Below are positions 56,689 to 64,000 of a stretch of 64,000 nucleotides of DNA, piece by piece. Source of the DNA: Kosakonia oryzendophytica. GTDB taxonomy: Bacteria > Pseudomonadota > Gammaproteobacteria > Enterobacterales > Enterobacteriaceae. Each line of letters starts with the position of its first letter. Positions within the stretch are counted from its first letter, which is position 1. Location of the stretch: contig NZ_FMAY01000018.1 of the NCBI RefSeq assembly GCF_900094925.1, positions 1 to 64,000 on the forward strand, written 5' to 3'. The position numbers and the translations under genes are program-made. Under the pieces are notes generated by a model. The model was given only the letters and a program-made list of their open reading frames with translations. It had not been told where the DNA came from and made no database searches.

Positions 56689-58629
56689 TCAAACCGAATA
56701 TCTTTGCGAATATTTTTTCACATTGGTATCGAGCGGTTGAGAAGCGGCGAAGAAATCCCCCTGCGCACCCGCAACGCCACATTCCACCAGCGTCTGCCAT
56801 TCCCCCCGGGAGCGAACGCCCGTGGCGAAAACCCGCGTACGCGTGCCTTTGCACACCTCCACAAGGCTTTGAACCAGCAACTGGTTTTCCGTGCGTTTTT
56901 CAATGTTCCTGACCAACCCCGGATGCAGCTTTAATAACTCAACATCCAACGCTTTAATCCAACTGGTGCTAACCAACGTCAGCCCCGCCTGATTAACCAC
57001 CACGCGAGCGCCTAATGCATTGATCAAACGCACAACTGACTGTAATCGGCTGATGTGTTGACAAACATCCGCCTCGGCAAGTTCAAAAATAATCCGTTTA
57101 CGTTGCGATTTTTCGCACTGCATTAGCGTATCACGCACCCAGCGCTGAAAACGCGGGCGGATCAGCGACTCAACCGTCACTTGCATAGCAAGGTTTTCTT
57201 CTGGCCAGAAACGGATAAACGGAATCAGTCGTGTCACCTGCTGACGGTCATACTCTTCGGATAAACCAAATTGCAGCACCATCGGCATATACTCTTCGGC
57301 AATCACTTCCTGCTCGCCGTCGTAAATACGGCACATTAATTCCCGATGATGCACCTGTCCGTCACGATTCACCGCCGGTTTCTGGTAAACACGCGGCCCA
57401 CCCCGGCTTAACATTTGCTCAATCAGCGTGCGCCAGCGAACATTGCCACGCCCTTGTTCTGGTAACGAGTCATCATACACTGACCAGCTATTACCACCTT
57501 GCAGCACCGCATTGCGCGCGGCGGCTTCACTGTGCTCCATAACCTGCTCGGTGGACTGCCCGCTGCGCCAGGCGCAAATCCCGATATGCATCATATCTTC
57601 GCGGGTCAACATTTTGCTCGGCGGCAAGCCATCCACCGCGTTGAGGATCTGCCCGGCGATACTTTCCGCTTCTTTTAACGTGCGGTGTGGGAGCAGAACC
57701 GCAAAATCACTACGATGATAACGGGCCAGCAGCGCGCCAGGATAACGCATAATAAAGGTGGAGAGTAAATTGATCAGCGCAAAGAGGTGCTCCTGGACCG
57801 CCGACAATCCCCAGCTATCGCGTAGCAGGTCAAAATCCGGCAGGCGGATCATCATCACCACACCATGCGCTCCGACTTTTTCCTGGTCCTCCAGTAAGGT
57901 CGCCAACTGATTATCAAAAAACAGACGGTTATTGAGGCCAGTGCGGGTATCTTGCGCGGCATAAGAGCGGATTAACGTATCCATACGACTACGCTGATCG
58001 CTGGCGAACTGGATATCCGTCAGCAGCACATCCAGCGCGCTGCTGGTGCGCGACGGCCATTCATAAATGCTGCCGCGGACTTGCGGGCCTCGCTCGCCAT
58101 TGAGGATCCGCGTGGCGCGTGTTTCCAGCAACTCCTGCCCGGAAAGTTGTCGGCGCAACCAGCGCACCGACAAAAAGATAATGACAATCATAAAGCCGAT
58201 CGCCAGCGTTAGCGGCGCGGTCGTCAGCAGCGAACGAAAATAGTTCGCCATTGGATCCTGATAGACCAGTGTTATCACAAATCCTGGGTTTTTCACCGAA
58301 GGAATCTGCAACTCCCGGTATTGATAATTGCTGCCTGCCGGGCGGTAAGTGCTTTTACGAGTGTAACTGAGGATAACGTGCTCGCCCTGTTTGACATCAA
58401 TACCGATGATGTCTACCGGCACCATTAATTCATCAAGCTGATGCAACAGAGCTGAGGGAGAGGAGGAGATCAAACGCGCATCAACAACGGCCGCTACCGC
58501 TTGTACGCGGTTAGCAACCTTATTCTGGATAGCAGTATAAAAACTGAGTGAACAGCCAATCAGGGTAACGAAGATCGCCAATCCCGTCAGTAGTGTTACA
58601 AATGCGGAGAATTTCGTCGTTAATCGCAT
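56689..58629 (-). CDS. csrD: RNase E specificity factor CsrD (degenerate GGDEF-EAL protein)
   Basis: The 646 residues equal E. coli CsrD. Two membrane helices (about 11-31 and 135-155) flank a periplasmic part, followed by a HAMP-like and coiled region. The GGDEF domain is degenerate (YHRSDFAVLLP) and the EAL domain is degenerate (ELMCRIYDG), so it neither makes nor breaks c-di-GMP. It targets CsrB and CsrC sRNAs for RNase E decay, raising free CsrA. Confidence 0.97.
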   Translation of the reverse strand: MRLTTKFSAFVTLLTGLAIFVTLIGCSLSFYTAIQNKVANRVQAVAAVVDARLISSSPSALLHQLDELMVPVDIIGIDVKQGEHVILSYTRKSTYRPAGSNYQYRELQIPSVKNPGFVITLVYQDPMANYFRSLLTTAPLTLAIGFMIVIIFLSVRWLRRQLSGQELLETRATRILNGERGPQVRGSIYEWPSRTSSALDVLLTDIQFASDQRSRMDTLIRSYAAQDTRTGLNNRLFFDNQLATLLEDQEKVGAHGVVMMIRLPDFDLLRDSWGLSAVQEHLFALINLLSTFIMRYPGALLARYHRSDFAVLLPHRTLKEAESIAGQILNAVDGLPPSKMLTREDMMHIGICAWRSGQSTEQVMEHSEAAARNAVLQGGNSWSVYDDSLPEQGRGNVRWRTLIEQMLSRGGPRVYQKPAVNRDGQVHHRELMCRIYDGEQEVIAEEYMPMVLQFGLSEEYDRQQVTRLIPFIRFWPEENLAMQVTVESLIRPRFQRWVRDTLMQCEKSQRKRIIFELAEADVCQHISRLQSVVRLINALGARVVVNQAGLTLVSTSWIKALDVELLKLHPGLVRNIEKRTENQLLVQSLVEVCKGTRTRVFATGVRSRGEWQTLVECGVAGAQGDFFAASQPLDTNVKKYSQRYSV

Positions 58630-58921
58630 CCCTGTGTTAACTCCGTTTATATAAAGAACAAGACGGTTCCAGCCGGGATAACGTTACCCTGGTAAGTACT
58701 AACTTCGGCGTAGTGACGCCCCCGAGATAGCCTGCTGAGACTGGCAATAAAATGGCACCGTATTTCATTATTGCGAGTATAGACCTCAGAAATTATTTGC
58801 CAATCATCAATAGGTCAAAGAGATAGTTAAGACGCTAAATTTACAATGTTTGGTAACACACTCCTACTCGCACTAACGCATTGTTTCCACCATGCTTAAG
58901 AGGAAAGTAGCGGAGGATGCC

Positions 58922-59920
58922 ATGAAGAAAAAATTGACCGAAGCCGACGTAACTGCCGAATCCGTTTTTATGTTACAACGCCGACAGGTACTGAAGATAT
59001 TGGGCATTGGCGCAACAGCGCTAACCCTTCCTGCCAGCGGCCATGCTGATTTACTGGACTGGTTTAAAGGCCATGACCGCCCGAAAGCCCCATCCGGTAA
59101 AGCCCTTGATTTCAGTAAACCGGACGCCTGGCAATCCACGTTGGCGCTGACGCCGGAAGATAAGGTCACCGGTTATAACAACTTCTACGAATTTGGTCTG
59201 GACAAAGCCGACCCTGCTGCCAACGCTGGCGGGATGAAAACCGACCCCTGGACATTAACCATTGATGGCGAAGTCGCGAAACCATTAACTCTTGACCATG
59301 ATGCGCTGACGTCGCGCTTCCCGCTGGAAGAGCGCATTTACAGGATGCGTTGCGTGGAAGCCTGGTCAATGGTGGTGCCGTGGATTGGCTTCCCGCTCCA
59401 TAAACTGCTGGCGCAGGTTGAACCCACCAGCAAGGCAAAATACGTTGCCTTCCAGACGCGCTACGCGCCAGAAGAGATGCCAGGGCAGAAGGATCGCTTT
59501 ATTGGCGGCGGCCTGGCGTATCCTTACGTCGAAGGATTACGTATAGATGAAGCCATGCATCCGCTAACACTCCTCACCGTTGGCGTTTACGGTAAAGCGC
59601 TGCCGCCGCAAAATGGTGCACCTATTCGCCTGACGGTGCCGTGGAAATACGGTTTTAAAGGCATCAAGTCGATTGTCAGTATTAAACTGACCAGCCAGCG
59701 CCCGCCCACGACATGGAACCTGTCGGCACCCGATGAGTATGGTTTTTTCGCCAACGTGAATCCGCATGTTGACCACCCTCGCTGGTCGCAGGCCACCGAA
59801 CGCTTTATTGGTTCAGGTGGTGCGCTGGATGTAAAACGCCAGCCAACGTTACTCTTTAACGGCTACGCTGAAGAGGTAGCTTCGCTGTATCGTGGGTTAG
59901 ATTTACGGGAGAATTTCTGA
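58922..59920 (+). CDS. msrP: Periplasmic methionine sulfoxide reductase catalytic subunit MsrP
   Basis: This 332-residue molybdopterin enzyme has a Tat signal with RRQVLK (20-25), cut near ASGHA (42). Cys144 in [10 protein letters not shown] ligates molybdenum. It repairs methionine sulfoxide in envelope proteins using electrons from MsrQ. The ATG at 58922 follows GGAGG; a frame opening at 58892 has no such site. In E. coli msrPQ lies elsewhere; here it sits between csrD and aroQ. Confidence 0.97.
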   Translation: MKKKLTEADVTAESVFMLQRRQVLKILGIGATALTLPASGHADLLDWFKGHDRPKAPSGKALDFSKPDAWQSTLALTPEDKVTGYNNFYEFGLDKADPAANAGGMKTDPWTLTIDGEVAKPLTLDHDALTSRFPLEERIYRMRCVEAWSMVVPWIGFPLHKLLAQVEPTSKAKYVAFQTRYAPEEMPGQKDRFIGGGLAYPYVEGLRIDEAMHPLTLLTVGVYGKALPPQNGAPIRLTVPWKYGFKGIKSIVSIKLTSQRPPTTWNLSAPDEYGFFANVNPHVDHPRWSQATERFIGSGGALDVKRQPTLLFNGYAEEVASLYRGLDLRENF

Positions 59921-60520
59921 GTGCGTTTAACGGCAAAACAGGTGACCTGGCTTAAAGTCCTCCTCCATCTGGCGGGGTTATTGCCTTTTATCTGGCTGTT
60001 TTGGGCTGCCAGCCAGGGCTATTTCAGCGCCGATCCGGCAAAAGATATTCAGCATTTTACCGGGAGAATGGCGCTAAAATTCCTGTTAGCCACGCTGCTG
60101 GTCACTCCTTTAGCGCGTTATGCAAAACAACCTTTATTAATTCGCACCCGCAGGCTGCTGGGATTATGGTGCTTTGCCTGGGCGACGCTGCACCTGACCA
60201 GTTATACCTTGTTGGAACTGGGTATCAACAATCTGACGTTACTGGGTCAGGAGCTGACCACGCGGCCCTATTTAATGCTCGGCGCGATAAGCTGGCTCAT
60301 TTTACTGGCGCTGGCAGTCACCTCAACGCAGTGGGCGCAACGTAAATTGGGCAAACGCTGGCAGCAATTGCATAACTTCGTCTATCTGGTGGCGATCCTC
60401 GCCCCCATTCACTATCTCTGGTCAGTGAAGATTCTCTCACCACAGCCCGTGATCTATGCCATCATCGCCGTGGCGCTATTAGCATGGCGTTATAAGAAGT
60501 TCCGCCAATGGTGGCATTAA
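59921..60520 (+). CDS. msrQ: Heme-binding membrane subunit MsrQ
   Basis: This 199-residue inner-membrane protein of the ferric-reductase-like family has about six helices. Conserved His residues lie in the [15 protein letters not shown] and [18 protein letters not shown] segments and bind heme b. It passes electrons from the quinone pool or flavin reductase to MsrP. It starts with GTG immediately after the msrP stop, so the pair is coupled. Confidence 0.95.
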   Translation: MRLTAKQVTWLKVLLHLAGLLPFIWLFWAASQGYFSADPAKDIQHFTGRMALKFLLATLLVTPLARYAKQPLLIRTRRLLGLWCFAWATLHLTSYTLLELGINNLTLLGQELTTRPYLMLGAISWLILLALAVTSTQWAQRKLGKRWQQLHNFVYLVAILAPIHYLWSVKILSPQPVIYAIIAVALLAWRYKKFRQWWH

Positions 60521-60638
60521 CGTCTCATTCTGTGCACTTTCCCGCAGATCTTCTATCATTCACAGCCATGTTGCTGGCGGTGATGGATAATCTTCCCTGA
60601 TAAGACCAGTATTTAGCTGCCAAATGCTACGAAATCGT

Positions 60639-60644
60639 TATAAT
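60639..60644 (+). promoter_or_regulatory. Candidate -10 of the aroQ promoter
   Basis: A perfect TATAAT lies 111 bases before the aroQ start. No good -35 is seen at 16-18 bases, so the promoter may need an activator. Confidence 0.45.
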
Positions 60645-60754
60645 GTGCGACTTTGGTTTTCCTGACAGGGGTTTTTAGCCTCTGAAAAGGTGACAATCGC
60701 GCATCGAAGGTATATTTTGTTTTTTACCGGCGAATCGCAGGAGATAGCAGCATA

Positions 60755-61207
60755 ATGGCTGACAAGTTCCACATTTTGCTTTTGAACGGACCGAACCTTA
60801 ACATGCTCGGTGCCCGTGAGCCGGAGACGTATGGCTCGCTAACGCTGAACGATATTGTTAAGCAGTTGAGTACAGAAGCAGCAGCACTTGATGTGGAACT
60901 GACGCATTTTCAGTCTAACGCGGAGTACGCAATTATCGACCGTATTCATCAGGCTAAAGATACCGTGGACTCTATCCTGATCAATCCGGCCGCATTTACG
61001 CACACCAGCGTCGCTATCCGCGATGCATTGCTGGCGGTGGGCATCCCGTTTATCGAGATCCACCTCAGCAATGTGTATGCGCGGGAGCCATTCCGCCACC
61101 ACTCTTATCTGTCTGATATCGCCGCTGGCGTTATCTGCGGATTGGGTGCGGATGGTTATTCATACGCTTTACAGACAGCGGTAAAACGCTTGTCACAATC
61201 ACACTAA
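60755..61207 (+). CDS. aroQ: Type II 3-dehydroquinate dehydratase
   Basis: This 150-residue dodecameric enzyme carries out the third step of the shikimate pathway. The N-terminal [19 protein letters not shown] carries the catalytic Tyr and loop Arg. The catalytic His is in [17 protein letters not shown]. It lies 21 bases before accB. E. coli K-12 relies on type I AroD, and type II AroQ at this place is common in other enterics. Confidence 0.97.
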   Translation: MADKFHILLLNGPNLNMLGAREPETYGSLTLNDIVKQLSTEAAALDVELTHFQSNAEYAIIDRIHQAKDTVDSILINPAAFTHTSVAIRDALLAVGIPFIEIHLSNVYAREPFRHHSYLSDIAAGVICGLGADGYSYALQTAVKRLSQSH

Positions 61208-61228
61208 ACAAGAGTACGGAACCCACTC

Positions 61229-61699
61229 ATGGATATTCGTAAGATTAAAAAACTGATCGAGCTGGTTGAAGAATCAGGCATCTCTGAACTGGAAATTTCT
61301 GAAGGCGAAGAGTCAGTACGCATCAGCCGTAGCGCGCCGAATGCAGGTTTCCCGGTGATGCAGCAGGCTTATGCCGCACCGATGATGCAACAACCTGCAC
61401 TGTCTAACGCTGTAGCACCGACAGCTGCTCCAGCAATGGAAGCACCGGCAGCGACAGAAATCAGTGGTCACATCGTACGTTCCCCGATGGTCGGGACTTT
61501 CTATCGTACCCCGAGCCCGGACGCGAAAGCGTTCTGTGAAGTTGGCCAGAAAGTCAACGTGGGCGACACCCTGTGCATCGTTGAAGCGATGAAAATGATG
61601 AACCAGATTGAAGCCGATAAAGCAGGCGTGGTGAAAGCCATTCTGGTTGAAAGTGGCCAACCGGTTGAATTTGACGAGCCGCTGGTCGTCATCGAGTAA
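61229..61699 (+). CDS. accB: Biotin carboxyl carrier protein of acetyl-CoA carboxylase
   Basis: The 156-residue protein has an N-terminal dimer region, an Ala/Pro-rich linker (about 40-75) and a biotinyl domain. The biotin is attached to Lys122 in VEAMKMMNQ, and the thumb ([11 protein letters not shown]) is present. It represses its own operon in E. coli. accC starts 10 bases later. Confidence 0.99.
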   Translation: MDIRKIKKLIELVEESGISELEISEGEESVRISRSAPNAGFPVMQQAYAAPMMQQPALSNAVAPTAAPAMEAPAATEISGHIVRSPMVGTFYRTPSPDAKAFCEVGQKVNVGDTLCIVEAMKMMNQIEADKAGVVKAILVESGQPVEFDEPLVVIE

Positions 61700-61709
61700 C
61701 GAGGCGCAC

Positions 61710-63059
61710 ATGCTGGATAAAATTGTTATCGCCAACCGCGGCGAGATTGCACTGCGTATTCTTCGTGCCTGTAAAGAACTGGGCATCAAGACTGTCGCTG
61801 TGCATTCCACTGCGGATCGCGATTTAAAACACGTACTGCTGGCGGACGAAACAGTCTGTATCGGTCCGGCGCCGTCCGTAAAAAGTTATCTGAATATCCC
61901 GGCAATCATCTCCGCTGCCGAAATCACCGGTGCGGCTGCGATTCACCCGGGGTATGGCTTCCTTTCCGAAAACGCTAACTTTGCTGAGCAGGTTGAGCGT
62001 TCCGGCTTTATCTTCATCGGTCCGAAAGCAGAAACCATCCGCCTGATGGGCGACAAAGTGTCGGCAATTAACGCGATGAAACAAGCTGGCGTACCATGTG
62101 TACCGGGCTCTGATGGCCCGCTGGGCGATGACACCGAGGTGAACCGCGCCCATGCGAAACGCATTGGTTACCCGGTGATCATCAAGGCCTCCGGCGGCGG
62201 TGGCGGTCGCGGTATGCGCGTTGTGCGTAAAGATGCCGATCTGGCGCAGTCTATCGCCATGACCCGTGCGGAAGCGAAAGCCGCTTTCAACAACGACATG
62301 GTGTACATGGAGAAATACCTGGAAAATCCTCGCCACGTCGAGATCCAGGTACTGGCTGACGGCCAGGGCAACGCTATCTATCTGGCTGAGCGCGACTGCT
62401 CTATGCAGCGTCGTCACCAGAAAGTGGTTGAAGAAGCACCTGCACCGGGCATTACACCGGAACTGCGTCGCTTTATCGGTGAACGCTGTGCGAAAGCCTG
62501 TGTTGAAATCGGTTATCGCGGAGCGGGTACGTTCGAGTTCCTGTTCGAAAACGGTGAGTTCTACTTCATTGAGATGAACACCCGTATTCAGGTTGAACAC
62601 CCGGTAACGGAAATGATCACCGGCGTTGACCTGATCAAAGAGCAGTTGCGTATTGCCGCCGGTCAGCCGCTGTCCATCAAACAGGAAGACGTGATGGTTA
62701 AAGGCCATGCGGTAGAGTGCCGTATCAACGCCGAAGATCCGAACACCTTCCTGCCAAGTCCGGGTAAAATCACGCGTTTCCACGCGCCGGGCGGTTTTGG
62801 TGTACGCTGGGAATCGCACATTTACGCCGGGTACACTGTCCCGCCGTATTACGATTCAATGATCGGCAAACTGATTTGCTTTGGTGAAACCCGCGAAGTG
62901 GCAATTGCACGTATGAAGAATGCGTTGCAGGAGCTGATTATCGACGGCATTAAAACCAACGTTGATCTGCAGATGCGTATTATGAGCGACGAGAATTTCC
63001 AGCGCGGTGGAACCAATATCCACTACCTGGAGAAAAAACTCGGTTTGCAGGAAAAATAA
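61710..63059 (+). CDS. accC: Biotin carboxylase of acetyl-CoA carboxylase
   Basis: This 449-residue ATP-grasp enzyme carboxylates biotin on AccB in the first step of fatty-acid synthesis. The glycine-rich ATP loop is [11 protein letters not shown], and the catalytic region includes [20 protein letters not shown] and [16 protein letters not shown]. The ATG at 61710 ([12 protein letters not shown]) is the family start. Confidence 0.99.
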   Translation: MLDKIVIANRGEIALRILRACKELGIKTVAVHSTADRDLKHVLLADETVCIGPAPSVKSYLNIPAIISAAEITGAAAIHPGYGFLSENANFAEQVERSGFIFIGPKAETIRLMGDKVSAINAMKQAGVPCVPGSDGPLGDDTEVNRAHAKRIGYPVIIKASGGGGGRGMRVVRKDADLAQSIAMTRAEAKAAFNNDMVYMEKYLENPRHVEIQVLADGQGNAIYLAERDCSMQRRHQKVVEEAPAPGITPELRRFIGERCAKACVEIGYRGAGTFEFLFENGEFYFIEMNTRIQVEHPVTEMITGVDLIKEQLRIAAGQPLSIKQEDVMVKGHAVECRINAEDPNTFLPSPGKITRFHAPGGFGVRWESHIYAGYTVPPYYDSMIGKLICFGETREVAIARMKNALQELIIDGIKTNVDLQMRIMSDENFQRGGTNIHYLEKKLGLQEK

Positions 63060-63076
63060 TCTGTAAACAGCGCAAC

Positions 63077-63102
63077 AGGCCGGATTTTCCGGCCTTTTTT
63101 CT
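63077..63102 (+). terminator. accBC operon terminator
   Basis: An 8-bp stem AGGCCGGA/TCCGGCCT (63077-63084, 63088-63095) is followed by a T run. It lies 17 bases past the accC stop. Confidence 0.92.
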
Positions 63103-63167
63103 TTTTCTCTCCCCTCATCTTTTCCATAGGGTACAATCCCCGCTTTCTTCATCCACAAGGGAATACA

Positions 63168-63410
63168 ATGGACAAGCGTTTTGTTCAGGCCCACAAAGAA
63201 GCCCGTTGGGCGCTGTGGCTGACCCTTCTTTATCTGGCTGCCTGGTTAGTATGTGCTTACATACCCGATTCCGTACAGGGATTCACCGGGCTGCCGCGCT
63301 GGTTTGAGCTGGCCTGCCTGCTCACGCCATTGGTGTTTATTTTGCTGTGCTGGGGAATGGTGCGTTTTATCTTCCGCGATATCGCCCTGGAGGATAACGA
63401 TGCAGAATGA
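63168..63410 (+). CDS. yhdT: Small inner-membrane protein YhdT
   Basis: This 80-residue DUF997 protein has two membrane helices (about 15-33 and 47-66). It is always found next to panF; its role is unknown but may support the transporter. It overlaps panF by 11 bases. Confidence 0.95.
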   Translation: MDKRFVQAHKEARWALWLTLLYLAAWLVCAYIPDSVQGFTGLPRWFELACLLTPLVFILLCWGMVRFIFRDIALEDNDAE

Positions 63411-64000
63411 AATCATTGCCGTACTGGTCATCTATTTAATTGTGGTTTTTGGCCTCTCTTTTTACGCCATGCGTCAGCGCAGCAGTGGAACCTTCCTGAG
63501 CGAGTATTTCCTCGGTAGCCGTTCAATGGGTGGCTTTGTGCTGGCGATGACGTTGACCGCCACCTATGTCAGTGCCAGCTCTTTTATTGGCGGGCCAGGC
63601 GCTGCCTATAAATTCGGGCTGGGGTGGGTACTGCTGGCGATGATCCAGGTGCCGACAATCTGGTTGTCGCTGGGTATTCTTGGCAAGAAGTTCGCCATAC
63701 TGGCGCGCCGCTATAACGCCATCACCCTGAATGATATGTTGATGGCGCGCTACCAAAACCGCGCGGTGGTCTGGATTGCCAGCGTCAGTCTGTTGGTGGC
63801 GTTTGTTGGCGCCATTGCGGTGCAGTTTATTGGCGGCGCGCGTTTACTGGAAACCGCTGCCGGCATTAAATATGAAACCGGGCTGCTGATCTTCGGCATT
63901 ACGATTGCACTGTACACCGCGTTTGGCGGCTTCCGCGCCAGCGTTTTGAACGACACAATGCAAGGGATGGTGATGCTGATCGGCACTCTGGTGCTGCTGG
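63400..64000 (+). CDS. panF: Sodium/pantothenate symporter PanF, N-terminal part (cut by window edge)
   Basis: The first 200 residues of a solute:sodium symporter family protein are present (E. coli PanF has about 480). The conserved GSRSMGGFVLAMTLTATYVS and SASSFIGGPGAAYK segments and the sodium-site region TAFGGFRASVLND are visible. It takes up pantothenate (vitamin B5) with Na+. The ATG at 63400 lies inside yhdT, after GGAGGAT. Confidence 0.97.
   Translation, partial: MQNEIIAVLVIYLIVVFGLSFYAMRQRSSGTFLSEYFLGSRSMGGFVLAMTLTATYVSASSFIGGPGAAYKFGLGWVLLAMIQVPTIWLSLGILGKKFAILARRYNAITLNDMLMARYQNRAVVWIASVSLLVAFVGAIAVQFIGGARLLETAAGIKYETGLLIFGITIALYTAFGGFRASVLNDTMQGMVMLIGTLVLL

Overview
This is a chromosomal backbone segment of a gamma-proteobacterium in the family Enterobacteriaceae. 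Nearly every protein matches its Escherichia coli counterpart in sequence and length, and the order from obgE to panF is the E. coli/Salmonella order. Three sampled lines of murA are about 57% G+C. Together with the extra genes listed below, this suggests a relative in the Enterobacter/Kosakonia/Citrobacter/Klebsiella range rather than E. coli. I cannot settle the genus from sequence alone.

Layout, left to right. (1) 1-330: 5' end of an IS200-type transposase gene with its end hairpin, cut by the window edge and lying just past the obgE terminator. (2) 336-4959: rplU-rpmA-yhbE-obgE leftward, with ispB and sfsB divergent. (3) 5049-5585: a SUKH (SMI1/KNR4) protein gene of lower G+C, absent from this position in E. 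coli K-12. (4) 5656-10451: murA, ibaG and the mlaFEDCB lipid-transport operon, leftward. (5) 10681-18603: yrbG-kdsD-kdsC-lptC-lptA-lptB-rpoN-hpf-ptsN-rapZ-ptsO, covering Kdo synthesis, LPS export, sigma-54 and nitrogen PTS. (6) 18604-23601: mtgA, elbB, the sRNA ArcZ on the opposite strand, arcB and yhcC. (7) 24273-30161: gltBD glutamate synthase, behind a long regulatory leader. (8) 30273-32568: sspAB and rplM-rpsI, leftward. (9) 32812-39119: zapE, zapG, degQ, degS, mdh and argR. (10) 39498-46291: two tandem yhcN genes, barstar-like yhcO, an added succinate-semialdehyde-type dehydrogenase, and aaeXAB with aaeR. (11) 46328-58629: mreBCD-yhdE-rng-yhdP-tldD and csrD, leftward. (12) 58922-64000: msrPQ, aroQ, accBC, yhdT and a truncated panF.

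Much of the window serves the cell envelope. Peptidoglycan is represented by murA, mtgA and mreBCD; LPS by kdsDC and lptCAB; phospholipid traffic by mla and yhdP; and envelope stress proteolysis by degQS. The rest is translation (L27, L21, L13, S9, HPF, ObgE), nitrogen and carbon control (rpoN, ptsN/ptsO, gltBD, argR), redox sensing (arcB with ArcZ) and fatty-acid initiation (accBC).

Compared with E. coli K-12 (from memory of its map), four differences stand out. The gltF-to-nan-to-dcuD block is missing between gltD and sspB. acuI is missing between csrD and aroQ, where msrPQ sits instead. A second yhcN and an aldehyde dehydrogenase are added around yhcO. A SUKH gene is added beside murA. I found no phage, CRISPR, tRNA or rRNA. 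I see no clear new multi-gene system; the best candidates for follow-up are the SUKH gene, the gltB leader structures and the unexplained rightward terminator in the rplM-zapE gap.
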